The notes: generated by a model from the letters alone, not told the origin. 64,000 nucleotides of DNA from Apostichopus japonicus (GCF_037975245.1 NC_092566.1:5146001-5210000), one strand, 5' to 3'. Shown: positions 46,891-62,690, counted from the first letter of the stretch. Numbers and translations: made by a program.

Positions 46891-48928
46891 TATATCAAAA
46901 TTTCTTCCTTTTAACTGGGTCGATCCCCGTGTTTCCTCAGGATAAATCAGAGGGTCAAGAAAGGTGACAAATTGCTGAAATTGTCCAATGTCTGTAAAAA
47001 TGACTCACTTGATAACTTCGTCTGGTCTTCAACATGTAAGAGGCTAATATGTTAATGACTTTAACAGATCATAAATAAGACACAGTTTGTTGGTACTGGG
47101 GTGAAGTTCTGGCCAGTGGAAAGGATAGAGAAAACTCCAAAATCTATCCCGAGGCTAAGAATTATCAATCTTCTGGCATGATGAAAATTTATGCAATTTA
47201 CAAAATGCAAACAGTATGTTGTTCACTGAGAGAAAACAACAATATATTATGATGTGTTTCTCTTATGTGATAAACGTGGTACGAAAAGAAGGCAGGTCAA
47301 GTAGGAATGGTTAATTGTACAACCATGGTGGCGGGGCCACGCGAGGGTGGGGAAGGGTGAGTAGGGTTTCGCTGCTGGTAATAGTCGATGAAACCATGGA
47401 AATACCTACATAAAATGTGTAACGTTCTTCCTACCATACGGAATGTTTAGCTCCTCTCCGTCAGCTAACTGTTTGTGTCTGTGTGGAAATGATTGGCGCA
47501 CGATATATCATGAATGTCTTTTCAGTGGGTATAGTTAACTCTCTTTGGGACGATAAATTGGTTCAACTCTCAAGCCACGCCTATAAAAAATAACATACGT
47601 TGAGCGGAGAAGGGAGTGTTGGAAGGGGGGGGGGGCGTTAAATACAAGACTTTTAAAGGAAAGTAACATTGTAAGGTTAATATTTCAAGTGATATACTGC
47701 AGCAGCTTAGAGAAACGGTGAGTTGATGTTGGTGGTGGTTTTGGGGGAGGGAGGTGAACGATGACGAGGAAGGGAGGGGTGTGGAATAGGGGCATAGGTG
47801 AGTAGAGTCGTGCATGACCACAACCAGTGTCCTCTATATGGAGGCCAAGAATGTAGAAGCCAACTGCGCATAGCCTCAAAAGAAGTAAAAGTAGCTACAG
47901 GATATAAAGCTGTCGCTGTTACGTTCCCCCTATCTTATACTATACAATCCCCCAACCCTAACCCACCGTAGCTATCAATTACCCAGTTCGCACTAACTAT
48001 TGGGTGGCACGTGACCAGTTAAATCGTTTGAGTACTCAGTGTTTACTAGCCTGTACAGATGCTTCGGTTATTTCCCAGTAACAGCCAGCCAATATTGAGA
48101 GCTCGGTTAGACTAAGAATAAAATACCACATGCCAACATGTTCACAGACCACATTTTTTTTCAATTGAGATATAATGTATGCTTGTGTCTCATTGATTAT
48201 TTGTTTAGATCCTTTTTCTAATTAATGTTTCCTTTATTATAAGAGACAGCAAAAGAGTAAATATATAAAGCTGTGGTGATGGTCAGTGTTTTCAAGTATA
48301 CTGCATGAATGCAGCAACAGAGGTGCTCAGGCCTGACGACGAAGGGGTTGGAGCGACCAAGAAGGTAGGGAGGTGGGGTGGGTACAACCTTGTCCAGGGC
48401 TCGATTTGGGGACCCGATGAAATATTAAGTATAGAAGGAAAGCAAAAAGTGGGAAATGAGTGGCATGACTGTCCCCGCGTCTGGTCTGGTTCCCGGCGCA
48501 TTCGGGGTGCTGTGAAACGGAAGAGGGTATTGGGGTAATTGCTTTTCCTCCTCCGCCCCTCACCCCTTGTAAATTACCAATGGACACATACTGTGCGCAA
48601 TTATGACAGATCATAAAAGCATACAAATGAGAAGGAAAAAAAACAAATCCGCAATGATCGAATATTCCATTTCGAGGCCCAGACAGAAGCCTGCTCCTTT
48701 TATTCGTATTAATGCCTAAATACTTATCGTGTGAATTTGAGACTACCATATTCCATAATAACTGACATAACATAGATAATGTTAAAGTAAATGTTTTGTT
48801 ACTTCCCGCTATCAAGACGACTCGTGTACATCCGACCTACTTAACATGACTGACGGAAGTGAAACGTATCGGTGGAGAACTTCACTCAATTATTTCCGTC
48901 TTTGATAAGATTGAATTCACATAGGATA

Positions 48929-48929
48929 T

Positions 48930-48989
<60 letters not shown>
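48929..48989. repeat. (TA)n microsatellite
   Basis: About 60 bp of TA/AT dinucleotide repeat. Confidence 0.95.
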
Positions 48990-48991
<2 letters not shown>

Positions 48992-49239
48992 CATGAATCT
49001 TATAACTTAGCGTAAGAATCATGAATATATTCGTCGTGTTCAGCCTTATATAGCCACGATATTCTCATAACTATAATGCATGATAACTTATGCATTCATA
49101 ACATTTGTCGTCTATAGGCGTATACGATTTCTGAAAGTTACCACAAAATAGAACTAACTGAATATATGCTTGGAAAAATACATGTAAGCCGTATTATATT
49201 CAGCCTTGTTAAATCCCCTATATACTATTTCTCTATAGA

Positions 49240-49399
<160 letters not shown>

Positions 49400-52300
49400 C
49401 TTACCCCGACTTCAACAGGAATCCCCACTCAATGTATATATTTGCCATGTAGGCATATGTACGTACAGGCGCTGATCAGGAGGGCATATACAACATACAC
49501 GTCAGTCAGGAGCGGATTCTGGATTTTATAATTAAAGGAAGGGTGGGTGTAGCCCTGGGATCGTCGAAGCCGATGTCTCATGAGTGTGTGTAGGGAGGGG
49601 GGGGGGGTCATTTGGAACCCCGATGTCTAAACGCAAGGTATACACTGGTAACAAAAACATCCCGTACATGGATGAACTCTGTAGTATCATATAGGCTCAC
49701 CAATACAGACTGCAGGCAGTACTGTGTGATAAAATATGAGTTTGCGATACTAAAACTCGCATTTTGTAGAGTTCCGTCATATGTCACGCCCAGTAATCCC
49801 TGCTTGTCCCATATATAACAATATATGATCAACGCAAAACTATATCTACCCGTCCTTGCATGTCATATATATCGTGTAAAATACCAATGGATATATCGTA
49901 TTTAAGAAAATGAGGTTAGTTATGTCCACAATGTTGAACCATCTTTAAGCCTTTGTGAATCCGTAACACAAAAAGATTAACCCACATAACACAAACTGTT
50001 AGACCATTCGGTTGCTACCTGAGTATATGCAACGGACACTTTCAGATGACCTTGATTTCCTAAAGGTATAGCGAAACCTCATACGTGCACGTTACACGTT
50101 ACAACAGTAATAATAGGATGCGAAAGCAAAGTCAGGATTACCTGTCACAGGTAACACCCTTCCTTGATGAAAGTCTCTTTATCTGTTAAGAGTAGATATC
50201 CATCAACCACAATCCCTTTTTTTCCCCCACTGCCCATAATATTTATTTATTTTGACTTATTTATTTATTTTTTATGAAGAATCAACTATCCGAATTATTG
50301 CTGTTATTTTCCTGTGATGTCAGCTTTGTTAGCGAAATACTGAATAGGTGCTGATGTATATGTCTGGATGTTAGGAGTGAGGACGAGGGGGGGGGGGGTG
50401 TAGAGGGAGGGGAAAGGGTTGTGGGAGAGGACCTGAGGTAGATGGTATATTAACCCCAAAATAACAGGACCGTTGACCAAAATTGAGGCGATAATTAAAT
50501 AACGTTAAAGGAACATTTTCGAACGTTCGAAGTGATTAATATTGTTGAAGAAGCGTATGTAGGATTCCTGATGATGGGTTAATATGGGGTTCAGTTAGGG
50601 GAATTGAATTGCTAGAAGAGGATGTTTAGAAAGATGCCTTATTGTTCTATATATTATTGTGCTTCATTCATTGTCACAGGCAGGCTACAGGATAACAGAA
50701 AACAAATGCATTGGATATTGAATAGCGTCATGCAGGTTGATTCGCCCTTGAATCACCATCTGGTCTCTCGCCACCGCCAACCGCCACAGAGAAATACCAA
50801 GTACCTATTCACATAAAATCATACAATAATATTTGTATCATAATAAAATAATATGAAAACATCCATAAATAGATTTAAAAAAAATAAAAGACTGGTAAAG
50901 AGCTTTCTCGGTGAAGGACAATAAACAACTTCCAAGAGAGTTTACAAGGGTGACGTTGCCATGGTTACTAGGTGTTGAATATTTCTTTAGAAATATAACA
51001 GATTTTCTCTATATAGACTTAAAGAGCTCAACAGTACTGGCCTGAAATGTGCTAGAAAGTCTAATAATGGTCACCCATGTTCAAGCTTCAAAACTCTTCA
51101 TAACTGCTACCCTTTAAGCATTTTCCCTGACTGAGACTTAGACAATCCATATTTGGAGATAATCTGTAGGCTCATGCAGTATCATATACTTGAGGGTACT
51201 TTTGAAAATAATTAGTAATTTTAGTGTGTAAAACTTGGTAGCCAACAGTCATGACCTTCTAAGGCATACGTATGTTGTGAGCAAACTTAACACAAAATTC
51301 ACTGAGCAAACTAAGAAGCATGTGTTATCCTGAAATGTATTTGCATCGCGGGGGCTCGTTACCTAGCCAACCCAACCAATATACAACTTTTAAGCTGGCT
51401 TTTATAGACACCAGTTGAATAGTCAAACCAAACGACTATGAGTATAGCGGATATGGTATACTACATTTCACTGACTTGAGGTTGGATAATTTTAGACCAA
51501 CGGCATTTTATAGGAACAAATCATTTTTCTATAAAGACACCACAAATGTGAACGTAACATAAACAACTATAGCATCAAACGTTAATTTTGTGTATAACTT
51601 ACACAGTAAATGATTCATGCGAAGATGTCTCTTTAGGAAGTACCTGGGCGAAATATTCTTAGTTAGGAAGGCCATTTAGGTTTTAAATGCACTTAAGATA
51701 GATTTAGTGTCTGGGAAGGCCCATTAAGAATTCGCTTTCAGGTAATTTCTTTTTGCAAAAATCACCAAGGCATAGATAGGTCAGAACAGAAAACCATCTC
51801 GTTCTACTTTGGCAAATATCTTATATAAAATCTTAAATATAAGGTGAACTTACAAACTAAATGGACATTCGACTCGACCCAGTGGAGTGTGTGTGGGTAT
51901 GTGGGTGGAGAGGGGAGGTGGGGGGGGGGGGGTGATATACACTATAAATATGATTGTGTTTGTTTAAGGGTAGGCAAACCCAACAATGTAATACGCTGCT
52001 AAAAAAACACTAAAAATCATGAAAAGAATATATCACTACGGCAGCTTATAAGTGCCATTAAGATAAAAAAAATATCTTGACCCGAAACGTGACATCTTTA
52101 CAGCAAACTGTTCAGATAGCAAAATAATATTTCACCCCCCCCAAAAAAAAATATGAATTGTTTACTTCTGGTATCTCGATAATTCAAAAATTTTCTGAAA
52201 AAGGTTTAAACGATGATATTATCTCGTCATTGCAACAATTTTCTGCCAAATATGAACTTGTTAGGGATAAAGTGATATTCTTATCTTGTTGGCACTTCTA

Positions 52301-55300
52301 ATCTGCCGTATATCACGCATGGTTTTAATGTCGAGAAGTGAGCCTTTGACTGAGTCTAATTATGACATCATATATTATAAACAATGGTACTTGAAGTTTC
52401 ATTGTTTTATTCTATTATCTCGACCTTCATTTTTTTATTATAGATAAAAGGTTTCGTCAACGTTCAAATTTAACATATTGAAGTTTTTAAAGATGACTAT
52501 ATACTGACGTTGGTTTAATTAATGAACCCGTGTACGTTCTCATTGAAAATGTCAGAGAATAGTACTGCATGATGATAGTATCAAAGGATGTATACCTCCT
52601 ATAGTTGTACTGCGATATTACACTGCATTGATACACTAGCTGGCCATTGGCACTTTTTGAAACCACGATATCTCGCAAACGGCGAAAAGTTAACAATTCT
52701 CAGCTCTCTGTTAAAGAGTTTGTTAATAATATCATTTGAAGTTGAGTTGTATTCAAAAAGAAGGGAAAAAAATCCCAAAGTAATAAAACAAAAATTTAAA
52801 AAAATTATGAAATTTTATGAAAGTGTTATTGTCTCCAGTATTTGTCAATCAAAACAATGATAAACTTGTGGAAGTTCCGCCAATGTTCCTGACAAGCTTG
52901 GAGTGAATTTTCAGGAAATTACAAAGTTAACTGTCAAGGAAGTTACAAAACATACAAAACAACCGTTGTAAAGCCTTTGTCACTAAAAACGGATGTAATA
53001 CTTTCAAAGAACAATGGTTTACACATTGAACTATGTATAATTCACAGAGCATCGGTAACACCATGCAATAATTGATCAAACTTCAAAAGATCCATCCATC
53101 TCCACTCCCCAAAAAAGAAAGTGTGTACCAGAGCGGATACTGAAAACCTACGGAAGCTTAAAGGGTCACTTTACTCGTGAGTTATGATAACTTCTTTGGC
53201 TGTTTGGAAAGTATATATGTTTAAGATTACTCTCTGACTCTCAAACAAGATCATTGCATTAAATGGCTGCACAATTAGAAACCATGTACACACATGTTTT
53301 CCAGCTATGTTTTCTTCATTACGAAAATTCTCAACAGAAGGCGACAAAAACAATGTAGGAGGTGACATCGAACATATATATAGTATATTACCATTTAAAA
53401 GCCAACTCAGACGTATCTACCGAAGGTATCGTTAAATGTTAGCGGTCGCCATAACTTCCGATGCGTTAATCAATTATTGTTCGGGTCTGGAGGGAGGATG
53501 GAGAACATTCCATTCCCCCACCCGACTAGCCATCCCCACCCCACCTCATTTCCCTCATCCGTATACGTCCTCTTACCACTCAGGAATCATGTTCGTCATA
53601 AAGGCTTGGATACATCAATAGCTCTGGATTAAACCTCGGTTATGTTCAACTGTTGTTCCTTCTTTGCCCAAGTGCGAGAACGTTCCTGATTCATGACGTT
53701 ATCTTTCGCATCCTGTGGAGTATTTTGATGATACAGCAGACCTCCTCCCCACCCCTATCCCACCCCAATGCACAATTATCCATATCCTCGGGGGTAGGGC
53801 CCGGCAAAGAAGAAGGTTTTTATCTTATAAAACCTAGTACCTTCAAACAGATATACTATCTATGGTGTTAAAACATATATTAAGATGTGAGTTTCAACTA
53901 GCAATATTGATCACTGATTTTTTTCCTACTGCACAATTGGCTGTGACCGGAATAACCCTTTAAGATCTAATTCATTGAAAACATAAAAATATATGTAAAT
54001 AATACAGAGCTTATGAAACGAAGCATATTGATCCAATTCCCAGCTTACATAGTGACTTGCTATGATTTTGAGATATATTCACCTTATATATTTGGATCGA
54101 TGTATTGCGCAATAATCTGTGACGTCATACAGCACACACACACCGATAATTTCGTCGACGCTGTTGGTGTCTTCAGTCATTCGTGGTCCAGTGGGTTTAT
54201 AGAAATGTATAATACGTTTTATGTTTATTTTTGTTAGACCTTCTACCGGTGTTATCAAATAAACAGTACAGAATTTAGGAAATAGCGTTCGATATCTGAG
54301 TTGGAAAGGAAAACAACAGCAGGAAGGCACCAACAGGGTGGGTGAAAATAAAACAACTGGTGGACGCTATGAGAAAGCATAATATTAAGCTATTCGTCTA
54401 TGTTCGGGATCAACCAAATAAACATTAATCATATGCAAGCATCCGTTGAAATTTGATTACAAGGCTTTTACCACCCTGTACATATCACATGGAAAGAGTA
54501 AAGCAAAATATGCTACAAAGTTGAACTTTTAACGGCCAATCATGCGGCTTCTTCGACCATGAAGCTTTTACCTCAGCACACCGCCCCCCCCCAATAAAAA
54601 CATCTTACGGGATTGATTTAATTAATTATCTTATGAGGCTTTTCTTATTATAATATTTCGGAGAATCCGAAACTCGACCATAACGTAAGTTTTAATACAT
54701 ATACATTATAGTAGACACATATTATTTGTTTCATTTTAAAATACTAACATGATAAGGATATGAGGATGTTCTTCGTAATGTAGAAAGTCTATATGCCTGT
54801 TCTGCGAAATGTGATGTTTGCATTTGTCACCTGACCGTGTTGAACAATACAGACAATGCGTCTCTGCTTTCCGTTATTTTTTTCTGTTTTCGTTTATCTA
54901 CCGAGGAAAACCATATTAGGCATACGGTTGATTCAAGGTGGAAACAGGATGCGGAAGTATACTCCCATGATGCACTGTGTCTCGGTCACGACCTTCAGTA
55001 ATTGTATCTTACGGTTGGTTGCACACTCAGACATTGATATAGGAAGCGGTTTTATACGAAACGAAGTTTAAAGTAATAGTATCTGCTATATTAAGGGAGA
55101 TATATCCCCGATTATCATCCTATAATTCATATGATAGAAATATGGTGGCAGAACAACATATCAAGCGAAAATGGCATAAAAATCTCGCACAGTTTGGAAC
55201 ATAGGCCTATCTGGTTGTTTGATATTCATATTGCCAAGTGATACTTGGATCAAGTATGAAACATTACATTACATTTAAGTTCTAGAACTCCTAACGAAAC

Positions 55301-57290
55301 AACATTTTCGTGATATTCGTCATATTATCATTTTTCGTGATAATCGTCACAGTATGACTGTTGGGGTTATATCCCCCTTTAAAAAAAAACCGAATGGTTT
55401 CGGATTGCCTCTACAGTAAACGGACACAGACTGGTATACCTGTCTATTTATACTGAATACCTAATCATGTGTCAAGTCAGGGAGTTGTTATGGAATCTCA
55501 GGCTTCCTGATCAAGTATCGTCCCATTCATGTTGCAACAACTGATGTCAAAATCATTATCAGCTTGGATGACTCCATCCACATGCAAGGTCAAATGAATA
55601 CTTCCGGGGTTGAACTATACCCGTTCTGCTACCAAACCATTCTATAGGACGCATACTACTAAAACGGCAAACAAGGACAATATTCAGTAACTAACTGCTG
55701 CTTTCAGATGCCACTGGTGATGATCGAGTGTACATCCCATAAATTAATACATTTCCGTGGTGTATATATGGAGCGTCAGGTTTATACCTCTGTCAAATTA
55801 TAGATATAGGTTTCTCCGCACTCATTTAGTCTTGGAGATATAAAATTAAAATAATATAGTTCAGCTTGACTATATGCATGTGTAATATCATGTTTCTTTT
55901 CACACAACTTTCGTCTTTCATTTGCTCTTTCCTATACATTGAGAAGAGTCTGAGCGACAAACTCGTAAAGTCTCATTATTGCCAATTTATTTGGCAGGGA
56001 GTTTTATGTTTAATAATCACAATGTCATTGCTGGTACACTTGATATGATGACCACCTGCAAATGCTACATAGGTTAACGGTCTATACAGTGGCGTGTGCA
56101 GGGGGTATAGGGAAGGGGAGGGGCCCATGACTGCACCTCGACCGCACCTCCAGGGGTAAACATTCAGTCGGAGAAGAATTAGAAATTTTCCCGGGCCCAG
56201 GACGCCCTTCCATACGCTTAATTAAATCAGCTTGGGCAGAGGGGACGGGGAAATGGGGGTGGGGGGGGGGGGGGTAGGGTGGAGGTTTTATGCTCCCCTG
56301 TTGTTACTTTTGCACGTTATCGAGTCGATATCGTATCAGAAAAACACACGCAAAGAAAATAAATATCATTTTCAAAGGGAGGACTCAATCTGGAAAACAG
56401 ATCATTTGAAATTCCGAAAATAAGAATAATTATCAAATAAAAACACAGCAATTTTTGGCAGCGTGTTTACTAATCTGTAATCCTTAGAATTGTAAAAGGA
56501 TTAGAAAGTCGCTGACTCGGAATATTTTAGTTATAACTCTCCTGTTATTTCCTATACCCTTCACATTGTGGTCAGATATTTAAAGCCGCGTTTCAGAGAA
56601 TTTGATAATTAATTTCTGTAAAAACAACAACAATGACTCAGCAGTTTATTTATAATCATTTTAGACCCTCATATACCATTTTAAAGTGTGATCCACTTAA
56701 CTTCATAATTGTACTTTTATAGAGATTTCGCTCATTTAACAAATGATGCATTTAGCCGAAGGGGAGAGAGGGCGAAGGGATGCAGAAATGGAGCAGAAGG
56801 GGAGGGGAGGTCCCGGGCAGGAACTGAAGGAAATTGTATCGTAGTCGTTTTCCCAATATATCGGAAAATTCTGGTTCTATATGTGCCTCATTTGCTTTGC
56901 CATCGTTAAACCTAAAACGGAACACGTTTGAAAAATAAAACTAATAATATGGTGGTGTAAAAACGCGGACTTTTTTACAAAATCTTTAAAAAAAACAATT
57001 TTGGATCAAACTCTCATGCCTATTCATGCATTGTTTTTTACATGAGAAAGTGACCACTGATATGGAAGATGCGGGGTGGTGGAGGGGGAGGCCAACTTGT
57101 GACATTCCCATCCCCACCCTCATCCCCACCCCCACCCTCATGGAAGTACGTGGATACGCATTTGAATCTACAATTGAATGAATGGCTATAACACAAAATC
57201 AAAACTATAGTATGAAAATGTTTCCTAGAAAAGATTGAGGGCGGTATTGAAGAACTTAGCATGTATAGCCTCCGGATGTGTGACCTGATT
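49400..57290. other. Intergenic region, no gene recognised
   Basis: AT-rich DNA with G tracts near 49599, 50388, 51917 and 56262. It has a CAGTGGCGTGTGCAGGGGG stretch at 56088, similar in type to hAT-like element ends. All open frames are under 80 codons and lack recognisable motifs or splice-linked partners. Confidence 0.35.
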
Positions 57291-58117
57291 AATTCACTTT
57301 GGCTTCGGCTTTGAGTACAACGTTTTTGTATACTGCCGTGTTGGACGAATCTAACCGTAATAGTAGTGACCGACTTTGCGATCCTCGTTGTAGTCCTTGC
57401 CGACTTTGCAATCTGTGGTCCTTCTCACAATTTTGAAAGGTCGGAAAGAGTGACTCCATAGTTTTCCCTTTCGGGAAACCAAAACAGGTTCCAATCCATT
57501 AAGTAACTTCGCTTCTATAGGACGGGCTATAGTTCCTGACTACATAGTTGCTGCTTAGGATTTTTTGTTTAAATTCTACTTCACTTTGATTATGGCACGT
57601 ATCGTGCTCGGTAATCAAGATCACACTTCTGGCTAAGCTATCTACAACAAACTCGACGCCGCAGAGTTGCCCCCGGAACTTTCAGCTTGTTGACTTTACT
57701 CGTGTGTCTTTGCTAATGTTTTCCGAAAGATATAATAAATCACAGGTAGTAGTTTACAGACCCGCCGCGGTTTGACATCGATAAGCAGAATTAAGTTACT
57801 CGTAACAAGTGGTACATCGACCGTGTAGCCAGTTTGAGAGAAAGATCAGATCGAGAGAGAAAGCAGGAAATCAAGATTGTTCTAATTAAGTTGTTCTTGC
57901 CATACTTGTGGCTAGAACAATTTGCAATGGATTATTAACCAGTGAATGTATACAGGGAATATTATAGACAGAAAGATTTCGTAACGTTTTTGGAACTAGG
58001 GTAGAACCGAGTTCGTTGGAGTACATTATTAGAAGAACGATAATATTGGAATTCTAAGACGTGCGTACAAAAACGCTTCGTGGATTTTTTTCGCTTTGAG
58101 AACTCATCGTTTACAAG

Positions 58118-58145
58118 ATGGGAAAGATATTACAGTTAACGCTTG
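58118..58145 (+). CDS. Candidate first coding exon of an unknown gene
   Basis: An ATG in the context ACAAGATGG opens MGKILQLTL and ends at a consensus donor CTTG|GTAAGT. The preceding 300 bp have few upstream ATGs and a GAGAGAAAG-rich stretch, as in some 5' UTRs. No continuation is found in the window and the product is unknown. This could be chance. Confidence 0.2.
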
Positions 58146-58149
58146 GTAA

Positions 58150-61100
58150 GTGAAACAAAAAAAAAAATAATTTGATTTTAGTCATCAACCGTTCCTCTCC
58201 TAGAAGGTTTATTCGCTTGTACATAACTGATTAATAACAATGTGAATTTTATACTAAATCTATATATGCCTTTTGCAGGCCCGTAGCAAATAATTTCGAG
58301 TTGAAGGGGGGGGGGGGGGGGGTGGGGTGCAGAAACAGTTTAAGGAGGGGCACCAGCAATTAAGAAGGGGTACGATAATCGTGCAATGTATTTTCAAAGT
58401 ACTACTATACTGTACTATCACCTGTTGCCCGGCCTGGCTATACGGGCCTGATCTTTCGTAACGATAAGATTTCGGGAAAAAAAAGAAATATATTGCCTCG
58501 TACATGAGGAACGGTTTTTGACGAGATAAAAGTTATCGTAACGTATATTTTACAATGTAATATTCAAGGTAGAATTTGTTCATTACTCTCAGGTGGGTTA
58601 CGCCTTCTTCAAAATATGCATTAAAATATACCCTCATTTTCTAGATGCTTTGCATATTGCAAGTTGCATGATTAACAACGTTTATAATGAACGTTTGAAA
58701 CATTTAACTTATTTCAAGTGTTATCGTTTTTGGTCTGGTTCAGTTTTCTACTTTAATCATATTTCGGAAGGCAATGAAGGCAGCAATAAACAAGTTCGTT
58801 TAATGTATTCTTTCACAAGTATCACTCCTCCATCCATCCACCTCCCCCCCCCCAAAAAAAAACCACCCCCTCAAAAAATTGTAATAAGTGAGACGTTTAT
58901 ATGAGTATTGACGTTAGTAATAGGTCTACTATTCATTGGTATCGAATTCAGCGTATATGTTGCTCCTTTTCAATCATTTTATAAGAAACAGTCGAAATAT
59001 AATTTATTTAATGCTCCCGTGATCACTACAGCGTCGCCAGCGCCAGTACAGAAATCTTGGAGAAGGCTGAATGAGGAAGGGATAGGGAGGGGAGGGACTT
59101 GTAAGATATCAAGGTCCAATTTGCAAACTGGGAAGTCCTTTCCATGTAGACCCTTTCATCAACTTGTTTTTATGAGAAGGTGTGATGCCAGAAGGGGTGT
59201 GGTAGAGGGAGGGGGGAGGGGGAGAAACCGTTTGACTAAATTTTCACGGGAAAATGCCCTCAGCAACCGTCTCTGAAGGAGACCAAATGTGAGTATCGGT
59301 ATGTTACATTCTTCATCCCGAGCCCATCCCATACACTTCCTCACCCCATTTGCCAACCACTCCCTGCCATATCCTCGGATTCAACTGAAAACTTGTGTCC
59401 TATGTACTATATTTTAGGAGGGAATTTAAAACGTGGATTTTGTATTTACATGTTTTTTTTTTGGCCTCAAAAAGTTATCATTTTGTGAAGTAATATACTT
59501 AAGTATACCAAAGAGAGAGATCAGAGCAACCATGTCATGCCCTCTGTGCTTTCTCCGTACTTTAATGGTATCTATTCGTCGACCTTCAACTTCAATTTGT
59601 TTTTTCTTACGGCGATGGAAGTTTAATCTTGACAAAAATTAATTCATCTTGAAATATTTTTTTATAACCTAATACTGCTTTATAGATTGAGTAGGATGTA
59701 AAATATTTCTGCCAACGGATGTACTCTAAGAGCGATATTTAAAAGTGAATCCTCTAAGCTAATGGTCTGTACATAAGCGTCGGTTGTAATTGATAAAATA
59801 AATAAAGTCCGGTGTGTGTAGATTTATTAATTAAGTATTATAGGGCGAGTAACTTTGTTTTGTGAATACCATTGTATTGTTCCAATCATTCGGGTAGAGA
59901 GTACTTTGACTTTGTCACTGCAGCGCCGTGACCGTAAACAATGCTGGGGCTCTGTGCTGTGCCGTTTGTGGGTTAATTTATTGTGTGTATAGCGGTATAT
60001 TATATAGTCGAAAATGGAAGTCTGAAACTAGCGTTTAAAATTTAGTGGGCCATAGGGATTTGACCTCAAGAAAGGACCGATTTTTTCTAGGCTGGGAAAG
60101 TCAGTTAGTCGAAATCATGATCCGATACGCATTACATTCTTTTCATGTTAGTTTTTTTTTTGCTGTGTGTGCATTTTATTTGTCAGCCTGAGGGAAGAGT
60201 AGGGGTGCGGGAGGGTGGGAAGGGAGGAACGAGGACTGATTACTTTAGTAAAGTATTAAGAGGAGAGACATATAGTTAAATTTAGAGGGCTTTTTACGAT
60301 AGAAATGTCAACTGACCTTTTTTATATCAAGTTTAATTGGTGTTATTAAAGATAGTGAATCAGTCGGCATGTTGGCCAAGTTTCCAAATCTTTACACTGC
60401 AGCCCATGTACGTACTATATGATACGTACTTCAAGGGTACGTCGTACATTTTTTTCTTCAATATTATTGAATTTAGTCTGCAAACACGAAATATTCTCTG
60501 AATTTAAACATCCTTATTTCATCATCCTATGGACCTTAACTTATGGTTTCTTAAAACCAATTGAGTACAGTTACGTATGGATTAAAGCACCGAGTTGAAC
60601 AACCGTGCGCGCGCAGCTGTACAGCCAGCGCATGGGGTCTGTGCTAAAAATATATGTTCTATTCAAAAACGCCAGGAAGGAGACTTTTGACTTTATACGT
60701 CCAATTGACGGACAGATGAAATCTTTACAGACTGTCGTTTTTCCACCTTTAAAACTTAAAACATCTGCCCCTTTCGAAACTTGATAACTACTGTATATTC
60801 CAGTCTTGCACAGAGACCGTTGTTATATTCTAGCATATATAATTAACTTGTACTCGAGTCCTCATGGGTTTCTACTCCTACCGGTACCCCGGATAGTTTG
60901 AATAGTAGGTACTCAGTGTGTAATAAGTTACCCCTTGTACGCATGCGCGCTTACACCATTTGCATTCGTGGTATTCATTCCCATCGTTCTGATTTCTCTG
61001 CAACCAGTCTGTCATTGAAGCTAGTTATGACTCATATAGACCGGTCATAAATTCAAATTAATGTCTAAACGTCCAGTCTTGTCGGTAATTCTGTCTGTTT

Positions 61101-61855
61101 CAGACAAGTTGTTTATCTTTATTATCTATAATTTTTAGGCTAATGTCCGTCGATAAGAGTATATTATTTCACTTCTTAGACACAACACTTCACGGATGCC
61201 AAATGGCATTGCCAGACAGTAAACTATTTATCCATAAACGTATCGAGTTTCGGCCTTGATATTGATAAGCATGTTTTCCTCTCTTTCTTCCAGTAAATAC
61301 AATGCAGACGTCGTCAGATAGTGACATATTTTACGTTATAAAACTCTATTTTGTCTGTTGAGGTGCAAATAGCTGTTAATTTTCTTGACCAAACATGGTG
61401 CGCCATTTTTTTAACACCAGGTTTAACGTTCCCACCAACGGACATTTGTCTTAAGGGAGCAGGGTTCTTTTGACTGTAATAGGGTCTCTTATACCTAACA
61501 CCCGGTATCTCGGTGGAAGCGTTAAACCTGGGCTTAAAGCTACTTCTTACCCGCAATTCGTAAGTCTCGGATCTGTCGCTGGGGTGGGGGACATACCCGC
61601 AATGATATTAAGAGAAATGATTTTTACGCTGTCGTGGCACCGCCATGTACAGTCTACAAAACTGAACATAAGTCTGGGTACCTACCTCCCCACGCCCCTC
61701 CCCCTCTCATCTCCACCCGATCCCAAATCTGTTTCCTTTCGGGGTTCCTGTATACATGACGGGTAGCCTGTTTCCATAGAAACGTTTTCCAAATTCTTAC
61801 ATAGAATTTTATTATCACTCATTGCAAACTCACTGATCATGAATAGTTCTATAGC
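58150..61855. other. Intergenic region, nothing recognised
   Basis: G tract at 58307-58322 followed by G-rich sequence, and several short C- and G-rich stretches near 58845 and 59205. No gene is supported. Confidence 0.35.
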
Positions 61856-61861
61856 TATTCA

Positions 61862-61968
<107 letters not shown>

Positions 61969-62570
61969 CGTGTTAGCATATCGGTGTTGTTGGAACTGTC
62001 AAACTATATATATACGTTCCCATGCAGTTGCTGCTTTGGCATGCAACAAACTCCCTTCATCATGTAACTAGCAAAGCAGCTATCATCCAGTTTTACCCGA
62101 GACACAACGGATTGTAAAACCGTGCCAGACATGGTTGTAATGAGGTTCGGAAGGAAACGGATCACTCAAATAGGATTATTCTGATCCAAAAACTATTCAT
62201 GAACTCTTTTAAAGCCACTCAAAACTACTTACTAAAACTTATATATTCACTTTGTTTTTAGGCCGTTTGTCGTTATATGTACAGCCGTAATGTATTATTC
62301 AATGACAAGATCAAATTACTCTCGAGTCAGTGGAAGCGAAGAATTTATGGCGAGAATGCTATGTCATGCATGGTGGCTATTTTATGCGAGTCTGGAAGAT
62401 GGCGTAGGGGGGGGGGGGGGGGTGGTATATATAGAGGTTTATAAAGCTCGGTATGAAATGATTTGAGTTTTATTAATTCGGTTTGCCTGGTTAAGTGGTA
62501 AGCCGTGGCCATGACGTGGTCTGTGTTTACAAATCGTCTGAAACAAAATACCCTGTCGATGGAGGAAAAC

Positions 62571-62690
62571 GTGAAAGGAGAAGGGTGAAGGAGAAGAGGG
62601 AAGGAGAAGGGGGAGAGAAGAACTGAAAGGGATAGGGGATATGGTACGGGAGAGGTAAAGGTGGAGAAGGGTAAGAGTGGGTAGCCTCTT
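62571..62690. repeat. Polypurine tract
   Basis: About 120 bp that are almost all A and G (GGAGAAGGGTGAAGGAGAAG and similar), able in principle to form triplex DNA. Confidence 0.8.
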
